Shown: positions 17,311 through 26,561, numbered from the stretch's first letter. The stretch: DNA of 64,000 bases from Rugamonas rubra (GCF_900114705.1 NZ_FOTW01000016.1:124001-188000), one strand, 5' to 3'. The notes: generated from the sequence alone by a model not told the origin. Made by a program: numbers and translations.

Positions 17311-17697
17311 TTAGTAGCCGGTCTTGCGGCCTTCGATGACGGGCATGGCGTGGTCGCTGATCAGCGCCCCGATCAGCCGGGCGATGGTTTCCGAGGCGAT
17401 GACGGTGTGGTGGTTGTCCGCCGCGGCGAGCTTGTGGCGCAGTTCGTTGCGCACTTCCGGCAGGCCGCTCAGGTCGAAGATGACGTCGAGCTTGTCGCCC
17501 AGTGCGACCAGCTCGTCCAGGCCGACCACGGCGATGCCGGCGGCGACGGCTTGGGCCTTGCCCGGCGTGTCCATCTTCTCCGCGACGTGGGTCAGGTGAA
17601 CGCCGCCGCGTTTCTTCTTCAACATCTCGGTGAGAAATGCCGATCCAATACGTCCAAGACCAATGATGGCGATGTTTTGATTGCTCTGACTATCCAT
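17311..17697 (-). CDS. Small NAD(P)-binding Rossmann-fold protein
   Basis: 128 residues. The N-terminal IAIIGLGRIGSAFL is a GxGxxG dinucleotide-binding fingerprint, followed by strands HLTHVAE and LDVIFDLSG. Only a Rossmann half is present, with no catalytic domain as in homoserine or aspartate dehydrogenases, so it may be a regulatory or NAD-sensing protein. GGAG precedes the ATG. Function not recognised. Confidence 0.75.
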   Translation of the reverse strand: MDSQSNQNIAIIGLGRIGSAFLTEMLKKKRGGVHLTHVAEKMDTPGKAQAVAAGIAVVGLDELVALGDKLDVIFDLSGLPEVRNELRHKLAAADNHHTVIASETIARLIGALISDHAMPVIEGRKTGY

Positions 17698-17965
17698 GCG
17701 TTTCTCCGGAAAATAGCTGCGCTTGCGGTGGGTGTGCGGCTGGGCCTTTTGCTGTTGCCTGCCGGTAAAGTATAAACTTGCTATTTACTTTCCCACAATA
17801 ACTATTTTGGATTAGAACCTTCGACGGATGGACGGTGACGGATGGCCCGGCCCGGATGGCTACTTCGCCCGGCCGGCAACGCTGCCGTAAGCGTTTTCGC
17901 AGCTACAGGCGCTGCCCGGTGGCAAGGGATGGCGCAAGCTGCAGCAGCCGGAGGGCGAGCCCCGG

Positions 17966-18021
17966 CCCCGGGGTCAGTGCCCCGGGGTCAGTGCCCCGGG
18001 GTCAGTGCCCCGGGGTCAGTG
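17966..18021 (+). repeat. Four tandem copies of a 14-bp unit
   Basis: CCCCGGGGTCAGTG is repeated exactly four times head to tail. The last copy merges into the left arm of the REP-like inverted repeat that follows. The unit is the outer part of that arm, so the array looks like slippage amplification of the repeat's end. Confidence 0.9.
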
Positions 18022-18177
18022 CCGACATTCGGACACGAGTTCAACCGTAGCATTTGGCAGCAAGGGGGGGGGGGGCTACTGCTGTGTCTGTGTCCAAATG
18101 TCGGCACTGACCCCGGCTCTCCTGCTGTGTCTGTGTCCGAATGTCGGCACTGACCCCGGCTCTCGCTGACCCCGGCT
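18010..18177. repeat. REP-like long inverted repeat with duplicated right arm
   Basis: The left arm (18010-18036) runs from CCGGGGTCAG to CGGACAC. Its reverse complement recurs at 18090-18116 with one mismatch and again exactly at 18133-18159. The two right-arm copies sit in a direct repeat starting CTGCTGTGTCTGTGTCC. A run of 12 G is at 18064-18075. The same arms occur at 33639-33739. The stretch 17698-18208 holds no credible gene besides these repeats. Confidence 0.85.
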
Positions 18178-18208
18178 CTCGGTCCTTTTCGGGGGGCGTG
18201 GGATTAGG

Positions 18209-18952
18209 CTATTGGACCAGCACTTCGTGCAGCACCGCCGGGGCGTCGGCGTAGAGCTTGACCACGGTCGAGGTGCGCGTGCCGTAGCCCGGCGTTTCGA
18301 TGCGCACCGCCGACAAGACCCGCTCCAGGTCGAGCGGCACGCCGGTTTCCGGCAGGCGCATGTCGGGCGCCAGCGTGGTGTCGGAGAGCATCTCGAAATA
18401 GGCGTCGTCGGGCGCGCCCAGGCACAGCAGGCTGGCGAACTGCGCCTTGGTCTTGAGCACCTTCGGCCACGGCGCGTCGAGTAGGGCGTTGGACAGACCG
18501 TAGACGCCGGGCTCGAGCGGTTGGCCGTTGCGCGGGTCGCCCTGGCCCTTGTTGGAGAACCAGATCAGGGTGTCGCGGTCGGCCAGCACCAGGTTGAAGC
18601 CGTTGTAGGCCTCGCTGCCGGCGCGGATCGATTCAACATACTGCTGCGGCGTCATATTGCCGGCCAGGTAGTCGGCCACCAGGTGGCCGCGCGAGGGCGC
18701 GTCCGGCTTGTGCTCGGCCGGCGCGCGGATGTTGGTGATGGCGGCGAAGCGCGACGACTGTGTCGCCGCCTCGCCCCGGCTGATGCCCATCCAGCTGCCG
18801 CCGGCCTTCAGGTCGCGGCCGGCAAAAATCTGCGGCTGGTCCGGCCAGGCGCCGGCCGGCGCGCTGGCGCGCGCGTAAAATTCGTCGCGGTTGGCGGCCG
18901 CCACCAGCGGCACGGCCGGGATGACCTTCCAGGCGAAAACGATCAAACACAT
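18209..18952 (-). CDS. NRDE family protein (TANGO2-like)
   Basis: 247 residues beginning MCLIVFAW with the NRDE motif (ANRDEFYARAS) at about residues 20-30, which name the family. It also has the conserved GGSWMGISR and the NGFNLVLAD block. Eukaryotic TANGO2 and bacterial relatives have been linked to heme trafficking, but a bacterial role is not settled. It is the last gene of a three-gene minus-strand operon and overlaps the DUF4936 gene by 10 bp. Confidence 0.92.
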   Translation of the reverse strand: MCLIVFAWKVIPAVPLVAAANRDEFYARASAPAGAWPDQPQIFAGRDLKAGGSWMGISRGEAATQSSRFAAITNIRAPAEHKPDAPSRGHLVADYLAGNMTPQQYVESIRAGSEAYNGFNLVLADRDTLIWFSNKGQGDPRNGQPLEPGVYGLSNALLDAPWPKVLKTKAQFASLLCLGAPDDAYFEMLSDTTLAPDMRLPETGVPLDLERVLSAVRIETPGYGTRTSTVVKLYADAPAVLHEVLVQ

Positions 18953-19233
18953 GAGATTACATCCGTAAAGACTTCGGTGTGGCGCGCGCCGGCGATCCAG
19001 GCGGACAGGCCGGCCTGTTCGACGGCCCCCTCCAGCGCGGCCGGAAAGCTGGCCGGCACGGCCGGGTAGACTTCCATCCAGGTTTGCAGGCCGTCCTTGG
19101 CCTGCGGCCGCCGCTTCAGCTGGGCGGCGACGCCGTGGCGCTGTGCCAGGCCGGCCTGCATGGCCGTGACGGCCCCTTGCAGGGCGGCCGTGTCGGCTTC
19201 GCGCACCTGGTAGTAAATGTACAGGTCGGCCAT
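18943..19233 (-). CDS. DUF4936 family protein
   Basis: 96 residues, MADLYIYYQVREAD at the start and LQTWMEVYPAVP in the middle, the usual features of this small betaproteobacterial family found next to ygfZ. Function unknown. The start was set at the ATG at 19233, one base after the ygfZ stop; a longer version would run into ygfZ. Its stop overlaps the NRDE start. Confidence 0.85.
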   Translation of the reverse strand: MADLYIYYQVREADTAALQGAVTAMQAGLAQRHGVAAQLKRRPQAKDGLQTWMEVYPAVPASFPAALEGAVEQAGLSAWIAGARHTEVFTDVISCV

Positions 19234-19234
19234 G

Positions 19235-20308
19235 TCAGAGGTCGAGCGCGTCCAGCACATACGGCATGGCGAGGAAGCGCAGCGGCGTGCCGGCGGCCGA
19301 ACCGAGCCGCACGGCGCCCTCGGCGACGCCGGCGTCGATCGCCGCCAGCTTCATCTCGACCAGCGCGTCGACGCCGCCGGCGCCGTTCGGCGCGGCGTTG
19401 ACCACCATGCCGCAAGGCTGTTCGGGATCGGCCGTGGCGAACACCTCGGCGCCGGGAATGGCGGCCTTGTCGGCGATGCTGACCAGCGTCGTGCGACGCT
19501 TCAGCTTGCCCAAATATTGGCTACGGGCGACGATCTCCTGGCCAGGGTAGCAACCCTTCTTGAAGTTGACGCCGCCCAGCAGCTCGTAGTTGACCATCTG
19601 CGGCACGAACTGCTCCTGCGTCGCCGCGCCGATCTGCGGCACGCCGGCGTGGATCTCGGACAAATGCCAGGCGTCGTTGCCGCCCACGGCCAGGCGCTCG
19701 GCCAGCAGCGGCCAGACGGTGGCGGCGGTGGCGCCCGAGGTCAGCCATTGGTAGCGCGGCGCGCCGAACACGTCGCCGAGGCGCAGCAGCGTGCCCAGCG
19801 GATGGTCGATGCGGCTGTACGCTTGCGCCGGCAGCACGTCGAACCAGGTGCGCAGCACGGCCTCGGCCAGGGCGCCGCCCAGGCCCAGCACCACCTCGTT
19901 GGCGGGCTGCGCGGTGGCGTCGCTGAGTTTTGTTTTGGCGCGCAGCACGAACATCTGCAGGCGTTTTTGCAGCGGCGCCTGGATCGCGCGCGGCAGCTGC
20001 AAATAGATGGTTTCGGCGTCGCGCCACAGCAGGAAGCTGGCCAGCAGCCGGCCCTTGGGCGAGCAGTAGCCGGCCAGGCGCACTTGCTCCGCGTTCAGGT
20101 GCTCGACGTCGTTGGTCAACTGGCCGTGCAGGAAGCTGGCCGACTCCTCGCCGTTCAACGCGATCAGGCCCAGGTCGGTGACGGGGGCGGCGAAGCCGGC
20201 GGCCAGCTCGGTGGCGCCGAGGGCGCGGCCGAAGTCCAGCACCTGATCCGGCGCCTGCTCGGCGCGGCGCGCACCCTGCGCGTCCAAAAGTTGATTCCAA
20301 GTATTCAT
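19235..20308 (-). CDS. ygfZ: tRNA-modifying protein YgfZ (folate-binding)
   Basis: 357 residues. The hallmark KGCYPGQEIVAR lies at about residue 260 and carries the reactive Cys. The N-terminal half has FLHGQLTNDVE and YCSPKGRLLA. YgfZ is a tetrahydrofolate-dependent protein that supports Fe-S enzymes such as the tRNA methylthiotransferase MiaB. It heads the operon with DUF4936 and NRDE genes. An in-frame ATG three codons upstream (20317) is an alternative start. Confidence 0.94.
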   Translation of the reverse strand: MNTWNQLLDAQGARRAEQAPDQVLDFGRALGATELAAGFAAPVTDLGLIALNGEESASFLHGQLTNDVEHLNAEQVRLAGYCSPKGRLLASFLLWRDAETIYLQLPRAIQAPLQKRLQMFVLRAKTKLSDATAQPANEVVLGLGGALAEAVLRTWFDVLPAQAYSRIDHPLGTLLRLGDVFGAPRYQWLTSGATAATVWPLLAERLAVGGNDAWHLSEIHAGVPQIGAATQEQFVPQMVNYELLGGVNFKKGCYPGQEIVARSQYLGKLKRRTTLVSIADKAAIPGAEVFATADPEQPCGMVVNAAPNGAGGVDALVEMKLAAIDAGVAEGAVRLGSAAGTPLRFLAMPYVLDALDL

Positions 20309-20469
20309 AATTTCCAATAATTTGACGATTAAAGCATTATCATTACGGGTTCATTATAGTGATGTCGCGCAAAACGCGCCGAACGCGGCCAAAAACCGTA
20401 TCGGGTTCGGCTGGCTTAGCCTGCATTTCTGGTCCACACTGGTGGATAACCACTTGGCTTGTTTGAGAG

Positions 20470-21456
20470 ATGGCTTTCATAAAAAAAATCATAGTTAGCG
20501 GCATGATCGTTGCGGTGGCGGCGGGCGGCTATTTCGCCTATTGGGCGACGGACGCCATCACCACCGAGGAACCGGCCATCGAATTCAGCATCGCCCCCGG
20601 CAGCGGCGCCCACGCCGCCGGCCAACAGATCGCCGAGGCCGGCGTGCCGATCGAACCGCTGCTGTTCAATCTGCTGGCCCGTGTCACCGCCAAGAGCGGC
20701 AAACTGAAGGCCGGCGCCTACGAACTGAAACCCGGCACCACGCCGCTGCGCTTGATAGATCAACTGGTGCGCGGCGAGTTCGCCCAGGAAACGCTGACCA
20801 TCATCGAGGGCTGGACCTTCCGCCAGATGCGCCAGGCGATGGCGGCGCACAAGGGCCTCAAGCATGATACCGTTGCCTTGTCGGACAAGGAGTTGATGGC
20901 GCGCATAACATCCGACTATAAGCAGCCGGAGGGCTTGTTCTTTCCCGACACCTACCTGTTCGCCAAGGGCGCCAGCGACCTGCAGATCTTCCGTCAGGCG
21001 CACAGCATGCTGATCACCCGCCTCAACGCGGCGTGGGAAAAGCGCGACCCGGCGCTTCCCTACAAGAACCCCTACGAGGCGCTGGTGATGGCCTCCATCG
21101 TCGAGAAGGAGACCGGGCAAAAGTCCGAGCGCGGCATGATCGCCGGCGTCTTCGTCAACCGTCTCAAGCTGGGCATGCTGCTGCAGACCGACCCGACGGT
21201 GATCTACGGCATGGGCGCCAGGTACGAGGGCAAGATCCGCAAGCGCGACCTGGAAACGGACACCCCTTACAATACCTACACGCGCAGCGGCCTGCCGCCG
21301 ACGCCGATCGCCTTGCCGGGCGTGCAGTCGCTGACGGCGGCGCTGGCGCCGGCCAAGACGCCGGCCCTGTATTTCGTCTCGCGCGGCAACGGCACCAGCC
21401 AGTTTTCCGACAACCTGACCGACCACAACCGGGCAGTGAACCAATTCCAACGATAG
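20470..21456 (+). CDS. mltG: Endolytic transglycosylase MltG
   Basis: 328 residues, one N-terminal membrane helix ([20 protein letters not shown]) and a periplasmic YceG domain. The catalytic Glu lies in [16 protein letters not shown] (about residue 217), and [11 protein letters not shown] and [17 protein letters not shown] are conserved. It cleaves nascent glycan strands and sets their length. It is the first gene of mltG-tmk-holB-pilZ, the normal betaproteobacterial order. Confidence 0.96.
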   Translation: MAFIKKIIVSGMIVAVAAGGYFAYWATDAITTEEPAIEFSIAPGSGAHAAGQQIAEAGVPIEPLLFNLLARVTAKSGKLKAGAYELKPGTTPLRLIDQLVRGEFAQETLTIIEGWTFRQMRQAMAAHKGLKHDTVALSDKELMARITSDYKQPEGLFFPDTYLFAKGASDLQIFRQAHSMLITRLNAAWEKRDPALPYKNPYEALVMASIVEKETGQKSERGMIAGVFVNRLKLGMLLQTDPTVIYGMGARYEGKIRKRDLETDTPYNTYTRSGLPPTPIALPGVQSLTAALAPAKTPALYFVSRGNGTSQFSDNLTDHNRAVNQFQR

Positions 21457-21470
21457 GCCTTTCAGTTTTC

Positions 21471-22103
21471 ATGACTCAACAACGCGGCAAATTCATCAGT
21501 TTCGAAGGCATCGACGGTGCCGGCAAGTCGACCCATATCGGCTTCGTGGCGCAATTCCTGCGCAGCCACGGCGGCGCCGACATAGAACTGGTCACCACCC
21601 GCGAGCCGGGCGGCACGCCGCTGGGCGAAAAGCTGCGCGACCTGCTGCTGCACGAAAAGATGCACCTGGAGACGGAGGCGCTGCTGATGTTCGCCAGCCG
21701 CCGCGAGCACATCGCCCAGGTGATCGAGCCGGCCTTGGCGCGCGGCGCCTGGGTCATCTCCGACCGTTTCACCGACGCCAGCTTCGCCTACCAGGGCGGC
21801 GGCCGGGGCATGGACCGCGCCAAGATGGAGGCGCTGGAGCAGTGGGTCCACCCGCATCTGCAACCGGACCTGACCTTCCTGTTCGACGTGCCGCTGGAAG
21901 TGGCCCGCGCCCGCCTCGACGCCACCCGCTCGCTCGACAAGTTCGAGCAGGAGCAGGCCGACTTTTTCGCCGCCACGCGCCAGGAGTACCTGCGCCGCGC
22001 CGCCCAGTTCCCGCAGCGTTTCCGCATCATCGACTCGACCCAGACGATCGCCGCGATCCAGTTGCAGCTGAGCGGCATGCTGCAAGCGGAACTTTCAGCA
22101 TAG
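21471..22103 (+). CDS. tmk: Thymidylate kinase
   Basis: 210 residues. P-loop [11 protein letters not shown] at residues 10-20, [11 protein letters not shown] with the substrate-binding DR-type region, and [17 protein letters not shown]. It phosphorylates dTMP to dTDP. It starts 14 bp after mltG and ends 10 bp before holB. Confidence 0.97.
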   Translation: MTQQRGKFISFEGIDGAGKSTHIGFVAQFLRSHGGADIELVTTREPGGTPLGEKLRDLLLHEKMHLETEALLMFASRREHIAQVIEPALARGAWVISDRFTDASFAYQGGGRGMDRAKMEALEQWVHPHLQPDLTFLFDVPLEVARARLDATRSLDKFEQEQADFFAATRQEYLRRAAQFPQRFRIIDSTQTIAAIQLQLSGMLQAELSA

Positions 22104-22113
22104 AATACTACTG

Positions 22114-23151
22114 ATGAGCAATTCAATTTATCCTTGGCAAGAATCGTCCTGGCAACAGCTGCAACAGCTGCGCCAGCGCATGCCCCACGCCATCCTGTTC
22201 CATGGCGCCGCCGGGATAGGCAAGTCCGACTTCATCGAGCGCTTCGCCCAGGGCCTGCTGTGCGAGGCCGTGCTGCCCAGCGGCCACGCCTGCGGCCAGT
22301 GCGCCTCCTGCGGCTGGTTCACCCAGCACAACCACCCCGACTACCGCCGCGTGCGCCCCGAGGCGCTGGAGGACGAGCCGCCGGCCGACGGCGAGGAGGG
22401 CGGCGACAGCGAGTCCAAAAAGACCGCCAAGTCGGCCAAGGCGCCGTCGAAAGAGATCAAGATCGAGCAGATCCGCAATCTGGCCGACTTCATGAACATT
22501 TCCACCCACCGCCAGGGTCTGCGCGTGGTGGTGCTGTACCCGGCCGAGGCGCTCAACATGCCGGCCTCGAACGCGCTGCTGAAGACCCTGGAGGAGCCGC
22601 CGCCGGGCACCGTCTTCCTGCTCGCCTCGAACAGCCTGGACCGGCTGCTGCCGACGATCTTGTCGCGCTGCCGCAAGTTCGCCCTGCCCATGCCCAGCCA
22701 CGCCGAGGCGCTGGCCTGGCTCAAGGCGCAGGGCGTGGCCGACGCCGACAGCTGGCTGCGCGAGCAGGGCGGCGCGCCGTTGGCGGCGATGGCCCAGGCC
22801 GAAACCGGCAACCGCGACGACATGGACGCGCTGCTGCAACTGCTGGCCCATCCGAGCATCGAGGGCGCGCTGAAGACGGCGGAAAAATTGCAGAAGGTGA
22901 GCCTGTCGGCGCAGGTTTCCTGGGTTCAGCGCTGGCTTTACGACCTGTTTTCCTACAAACTGGCAGGCAGCGTGCGCTACTACCCGCGTTACCAGCGCGA
23001 GCTGGCCAGCCTGGCCGACAAGATCCACGTCAGCCGCCTGCTGGCCGCCATCAAGAGCGCCAACGAGCGCCGCGCCACCGCCGACCACCCCTTGTCGCCC
23101 AAGTTGTTCATCGAAGACATGCTGCTCGACTACACGGCCTGCTGCGCCTGA
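22114..23151 (+). CDS. holB: DNA polymerase III subunit delta'
   Basis: 345 residues, clamp-loader AAA+ subunit. It has a degenerate P-loop HGAAGIGKS, a zinc-binding cluster CEAVLPSGHACGQCASC, the sensor-1 segment SNALLKTLEEPPPGT and LPTILSRCRKF. An insertion of charged residues (about 85-110, EDEPPADGEEGG ... KKTAKSAK) precedes the DnaX-contact region and is longer than in E. coli. The gene is cotranscribed with tmk. Confidence 0.95.
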   Translation: MSNSIYPWQESSWQQLQQLRQRMPHAILFHGAAGIGKSDFIERFAQGLLCEAVLPSGHACGQCASCGWFTQHNHPDYRRVRPEALEDEPPADGEEGGDSESKKTAKSAKAPSKEIKIEQIRNLADFMNISTHRQGLRVVVLYPAEALNMPASNALLKTLEEPPPGTVFLLASNSLDRLLPTILSRCRKFALPMPSHAEALAWLKAQGVADADSWLREQGGAPLAAMAQAETGNRDDMDALLQLLAHPSIEGALKTAEKLQKVSLSAQVSWVQRWLYDLFSYKLAGSVRYYPRYQRELASLADKIHVSRLLAAIKSANERRATADHPLSPKLFIEDMLLDYTACCA

Positions 23152-23168
23152 AACCTGAAAGGGACGAC

Positions 23169-23546
23169 ATGAGCGCCAGCCCCTCCGACCCGAACACCGC
23201 GCCCCTGGCGCGGCCGACGGTGCTGTCGCTGGCGATCAAGGAAAAGGCCGCGCTGTACGCCGCCTACATGCCGTTTCTGAAAAATGGCGGCATGTTCGTG
23301 CCGACCCAAAAGCCCTACAAGATCGGCGACGAGATCTACCTGATCCTGGCGCTGATGGACGACGTCAACAAATACCCGATCGCCGGCAAGGTCGCCTGGA
23401 TCACGCCGCCCGGCGCGCACAACAACAAGGCGCAGGGCATCGGCGTACACTTCCCGGACGACGACAGCGGCACCCGCACCCGGCTGCGCATCGAGGAGAT
23501 CCTCGGCGCCGCCCTGCGTTCCTCGCGGGCTACCCACACCCTGTAG
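23169..23546 (+). CDS. PilZ domain protein (type IV pilus PilZ-like)
   Basis: 125 residues. The fold is recognised by LSLAIKEKAALYAAYMPF, NGGMFVPTQ, KYPIAGKVAWITP and GIGVHF. The RxxxR c-di-GMP-binding motif of classical PilZ domains is absent, as in Pseudomonas and Xanthomonas PilZ proteins that act in pilus assembly without binding c-di-GMP. It sits directly after holB, the usual place for the pilus gene pilZ. Confidence 0.9.
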   Translation: MSASPSDPNTAPLARPTVLSLAIKEKAALYAAYMPFLKNGGMFVPTQKPYKIGDEIYLILALMDDVNKYPIAGKVAWITPPGAHNNKAQGIGVHFPDDDSGTRTRLRIEEILGAALRSSRATHTL

Positions 23547-23585
23547 CCGATTTCTGCAAGATTCCACCCCTTCATTTTTCCGCTC

Positions 23586-24104
23586 ATGACCGCATTCCGC
23601 CACCGCAACGCCACGCTCGACGACCTGCCCGCCATCGTCGCCATCTACAACAGCACCGTCGCCTCGCGCGAAGTCACCGCCGACACCGAGCCGGTCTCGG
23701 TCGAATCGCGCCTGGCCTGGTTCCACGAGCACACGCCGGAGCGCCGCCCGCTGTGGATCATCGAGGCGGCCGACGATGCGTCGGTCCCGGCGGCGACGCT
23801 GGGCTGGATCTCGTATTCGAACTTCTACGGCCGGCCGGCCTATTCGGGCACGGCGGAAATTTCCGTCTACATCGCCGAGGCCTGGCGCGGCAAGGGCATC
23901 GGCCGCTACTGCCTGGAGCAGGCCATCGCCTACGCGCCCAGCATCCAGGTGCACACCTTGCTCGGCTTCATCTTCGGCCACAACGCCCCCAGTCTGGGCC
24001 TGTTCGCCAAGTACGGCTTCGCCACCTGGGCCAATCTGCCCAAGGTGGCCAATCTGGACGGCATCGAGCGCGACCTGATCATCCTCGGCAAGCGCGTCGC
24101 CTGA
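23586..24104 (+). CDS. GNAT family N-acetyltransferase (phosphinothricin acetyltransferase-like)
   Basis: 172 residues. DLPAIVAIYNSTVASREVTAD at the N-terminus, SYSNFYGRPAYSGTAEISVY, then a Q/R-x-x-G-x-G/A-type AWRGKGIGRYCLEQA, and LGFIFGHNAPSLGLFAKYGF form the Pat/Bar pattern. Such enzymes acetylate phosphinothricin or methionine sulfoximine-like amino acids. Here it interrupts the common pilZ-tatD spacing. Confidence 0.88.
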   Translation: MTAFRHRNATLDDLPAIVAIYNSTVASREVTADTEPVSVESRLAWFHEHTPERRPLWIIEAADDASVPAATLGWISYSNFYGRPAYSGTAEISVYIAEAWRGKGIGRYCLEQAIAYAPSIQVHTLLGFIFGHNAPSLGLFAKYGFATWANLPKVANLDGIERDLIILGKRVA

Positions 24105-24165
24105 GCTGGGGTTTTGGCATCCAGCCGGAACCAGGCTAAGCTAAGAAGACCCACTGGCGCAATTA

Positions 24166-24236
24166 AGGGTCAGACCCTCGGGTCTGACCCTGGCTTTGAG
24201 CCTGTGGATGGTTTGGAGGCCGCTGGCGTCTTAGCC
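24166..24236. repeat. REP-like palindrome with conserved tail
   Basis: GGGTCAGACCC-TC-GGGTCTGACCC is a perfect inverted repeat (24167-24190). The following ~45 bp, beginning GGCTTTGAGCCTGTGG and containing GCCGCTGGCG, match the sequence after the REP-like element at 33739-33784. The palindromes differ but the tails agree, so the two are composite relatives. Confidence 0.75.
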
Positions 24237-24250
24237 GGGCCCCGCCCCCC

Positions 24251-24661
24251 CTAGGCCAGCCGGCGCGGCCGGTCGCTGAAGTTCGACTCGGCCGACCAGG
24301 CCGCGCTGGCGCGCGCCAACAGCACCGCCTCGGCGTCGGCCAACCAGCCGTCGGCGTCGGCGATGGCCCACATCGCCTGCAGCAGATGGCGGCGCAGATC
24401 GGGCTCGCGGATCTCGTCGAGCAGGCTGTCGATCAAGCCGTGGTCCATCTGCACCGCGCCATGGACGACGGTTTGCAACATGTCGTCGCACAAGTCTTGC
24501 AGCAACTGCTCGAAGCCAGCCACGTCGAGTTCGATGTAGGTTAGGATCTTGCTGCGGTCCAAGGCGCGCAATTCGGACGGCGTCAAGTTGCCGTCGACCA
24601 CCATTGCCAGCGCGAGTATCCGTCCCGCCGCTTGTGGACTGTTTGTTTGGTAAGCGCGCAT
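24251..24661 (-). CDS. TerB-like domain protein
   Basis: 136 residues from an ATG preceded by GGAGTAAAGG. The pattern is RILALAMVVDGNLTPSEL near residue 12, with acidic VDGxLTxxE, then MWAIADADGWLADAEAVLL at about 108-126, a second DADGxLxxxE. Two such helical acidic motifs are typical of TerB/tellurite-resistance-like domains, thought to bind metal or act in stress signalling. It is divergent from nhaR and shares a dyad-rich promoter region with it. Confidence 0.75.
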   Translation of the reverse strand: MRAYQTNSPQAAGRILALAMVVDGNLTPSELRALDRSKILTYIELDVAGFEQLLQDLCDDMLQTVVHGAVQMDHGLIDSLLDEIREPDLRRHLLQAMWAIADADGWLADAEAVLLARASAAWSAESNFSDRPRRLA

Positions 24662-24736
24662 AGCCTTTACTCCAGTATGAAAAGTTTTTGTCGAAACCGA
24701 CGAGAAACAGTCTAATGCCCCGCGCCACAAAAGAAT

Positions 24737-24766
24737 AATCGATTAATATTGCACAATACATCGATT
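24737..24766. promoter_or_regulatory. Nested dyad between the TerB-like gene and nhaR
   Basis: AATCGAT at 24737-24743 pairs with ATCGATT at 24760-24766. Within lies a second palindrome, TATTG-CA-CAATA (24747-24758), with nearly the same centre. The stretch is strikingly AT-rich for this genome and lies 20 bp before the nhaR start. It is a good candidate LysR-type binding site that could control both divergent genes. Confidence 0.55.
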
Positions 24767-24785
24767 TTTTGGAGCTATCGCCGGC

Positions 24786-25685
24786 ATGTCCTCACTCAAC
24801 TACAAGCATTTGCGCTACTTTTGGATGGTCGCCAAGGCCGGCAGCATCGCCCGCGCGGCGGAGCAGTTGCACCTGACGCCGCAGTCGATCTCCGGCCAGT
24901 TGAGCGAGTTCGCCGACACGCTCGGCGTCGAGCTGTTCCGCCGCAACGGCCGCAACCTGGAGCTGACCGACACCGGCCGCAGCATCCTGCGCCACGCCGA
25001 GGACATCTTCCGCGCCGGCGACGAGCTGCTCGACATCGTGCGCGACCAGTCGCCGACGGCGACCGTCGCCTTCCGGGTGGGCTGCGCCGATTCGGTGTCG
25101 AAGACCATCGCCTGCCGCTTGGTGCAACCGGCGCTGGCGATGGCCGAGCCGCCCCGTTTGATCTGCCGCGAGGGCCGCCTGGCCAGCCTGCTGGCCGACT
25201 TGGCGGTGCACCGGCTCGACATGATCATCGCCGACCGGCCCATGCCCAGCCACCTGAGCGTGCGCGGCTACAACCACTTGCTGGGCGAGAGCGGTCTGGC
25301 CGTGTTCGCCAACGCGGAGCTGGCGGCGGGCCTGGTGGGCGACTTCCCGGCCTGCCTGCACCGCGCCCCCATGTTGCTGCCCGGCGAGGACTTCGCCATC
25401 CGCCACAAGCTGCTGGCCTGGCTGGAGGGCAGCGGGCTGCGCCCGCGCGTGGTCGGCGAGTTCGACGACAGCGCGATGATGAAGGCCTTCGGCCGTTCCG
25501 GCGCCGGCGTGTTCTTCGCGCCCAGCGTGATCGCCGCCCATGTCTGCGCGCAATACGGCGTGGTCCAACTGGGCGTGGTCCCCAGCCTGCTGGAGCAGGT
25601 CTACGCCATCACCACGGAGCGGCGCATGAGCCACCCGGCCACCCTGGCGATCAGCCAGGCGGCGCGGCGCGAGGTGTTCGTCTAG
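24786..25685 (+). CDS. nhaR: LysR family transcriptional activator NhaR-like
   Basis: 299 residues. The N-terminal helix-turn-helix opens MSSLNYKHLRYFWMVAKAGS, continues with ARAAEQLHLTPQSISGQL and ends in ELTDTGRSILRHAEDIF, the NhaR subgroup pattern rather than a generic LysR. NhaR activates the Na+/H+ antiporter gene nhaA in E. coli and responds to sodium. No antiporter lies next to it here, so the target is unknown. Confidence 0.88.
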   Translation: MSSLNYKHLRYFWMVAKAGSIARAAEQLHLTPQSISGQLSEFADTLGVELFRRNGRNLELTDTGRSILRHAEDIFRAGDELLDIVRDQSPTATVAFRVGCADSVSKTIACRLVQPALAMAEPPRLICREGRLASLLADLAVHRLDMIIADRPMPSHLSVRGYNHLLGESGLAVFANAELAAGLVGDFPACLHRAPMLLPGEDFAIRHKLLAWLEGSGLRPRVVGEFDDSAMMKAFGRSGAGVFFAPSVIAAHVCAQYGVVQLGVVPSLLEQVYAITTERRMSHPATLAISQAARREVFV

Positions 25686-25774
25686 CGCGGCCGGCGGCGC
25701 GGGGATGGCCAGGCGAGGACGGCCGGGCGCGGGCGGGCCAGCGGCGCCGGCACGCTCCGGGGTACAATTGCGCC

Positions 25775-26554
25775 ATGTATATCGATTCCCATTGCCATAT
25801 CAATTTCCCCGAGCTGGCCGCTCGCATGCCCGAGATCCTGGCCAAGATGGCCGACAACCACGTCACGCACGCGCTGTGCGTGTCGGTCGACCTGCCGGAT
25901 TTTCCGCAGGTGCTGGCCCTGGCCGAACAGTATCCGCACATCTACGCCTCGGTCGGCGTGCATCCCGACTACGAGGACACGCCGGAACCCAGCGTCGAGC
26001 AGCTGGTGCAACTGGCCGACCACAAGAAGATCATCGCCATCGGCGAGACCGGGCTCGACTATTTCCGCCTGACGGGCGACCTTGAATGGCAGCGCGAGCG
26101 CTTCCGCACCCACATCAAAGCCTCAAGAATCACCCGTAAGCCCTTGATTATTCACACCCGCGCCGCCAGCGAGGACACCATCCGCATCATGCGCGAGGAG
26201 GGCGCCGGCACCGAGGCGGGCGGCGTGGCCGGCGTCATGCATTGCTTCACCGAATCGCTGGAGGTGGCCCGCGCGGCCATCGAGATGGGCTTCTACATCT
26301 CCTTCTCCGGCATCGTCACCTTCAAGAGCGCCAAGGACTTGCAGGCGGTGGCGTTGGAGTTGCCGCTCGACCGCATCCTGATCGAAACGGATTCACCCTA
26401 CCTGGCGCCGATGCCGCACCGTGGCAAGATGAACGAGCCGGGCTTCGTGGCCCACGTCGGCGAGTACATCGCCAAGCTCAAGGGCATTCCCGTGGAGCAG
26501 GTGGCGCAGCAGACGACGGACAACTTCTTCAAACTATTCAACGTGGTACGCTGA
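25775..26554 (+). CDS. tatD: TatD family hydrolase
   Basis: 259 residues, TIM-barrel metal-dependent nuclease. The metal-binding motif DSHCHINF is at residues 4-11. Further ligands are in GETGLDYFR, HTRAASED, HCFTES and the C-terminal ETDSPYLAP. Members are 3'-5' exonucleases or deoxyribonucleases. It is followed 7 bp later by the ankyrin gene, which suggests an operon. Confidence 0.95.
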   Translation: MYIDSHCHINFPELAARMPEILAKMADNHVTHALCVSVDLPDFPQVLALAEQYPHIYASVGVHPDYEDTPEPSVEQLVQLADHKKIIAIGETGLDYFRLTGDLEWQRERFRTHIKASRITRKPLIIHTRAASEDTIRIMREEGAGTEAGGVAGVMHCFTESLEVARAAIEMGFYISFSGIVTFKSAKDLQAVALELPLDRILIETDSPYLAPMPHRGKMNEPGFVAHVGEYIAKLKGIPVEQVAQQTTDNFFKLFNVVR

Positions 26555-26561
26555 TATTCTC

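Noticed and set aside
17842..18153. 103-codon frame in the repeat region
   Set aside because: It is a translation of the REP-like repeats themselves (GSVP and CPNVGTDPG reading through the arms) and has no independent support.
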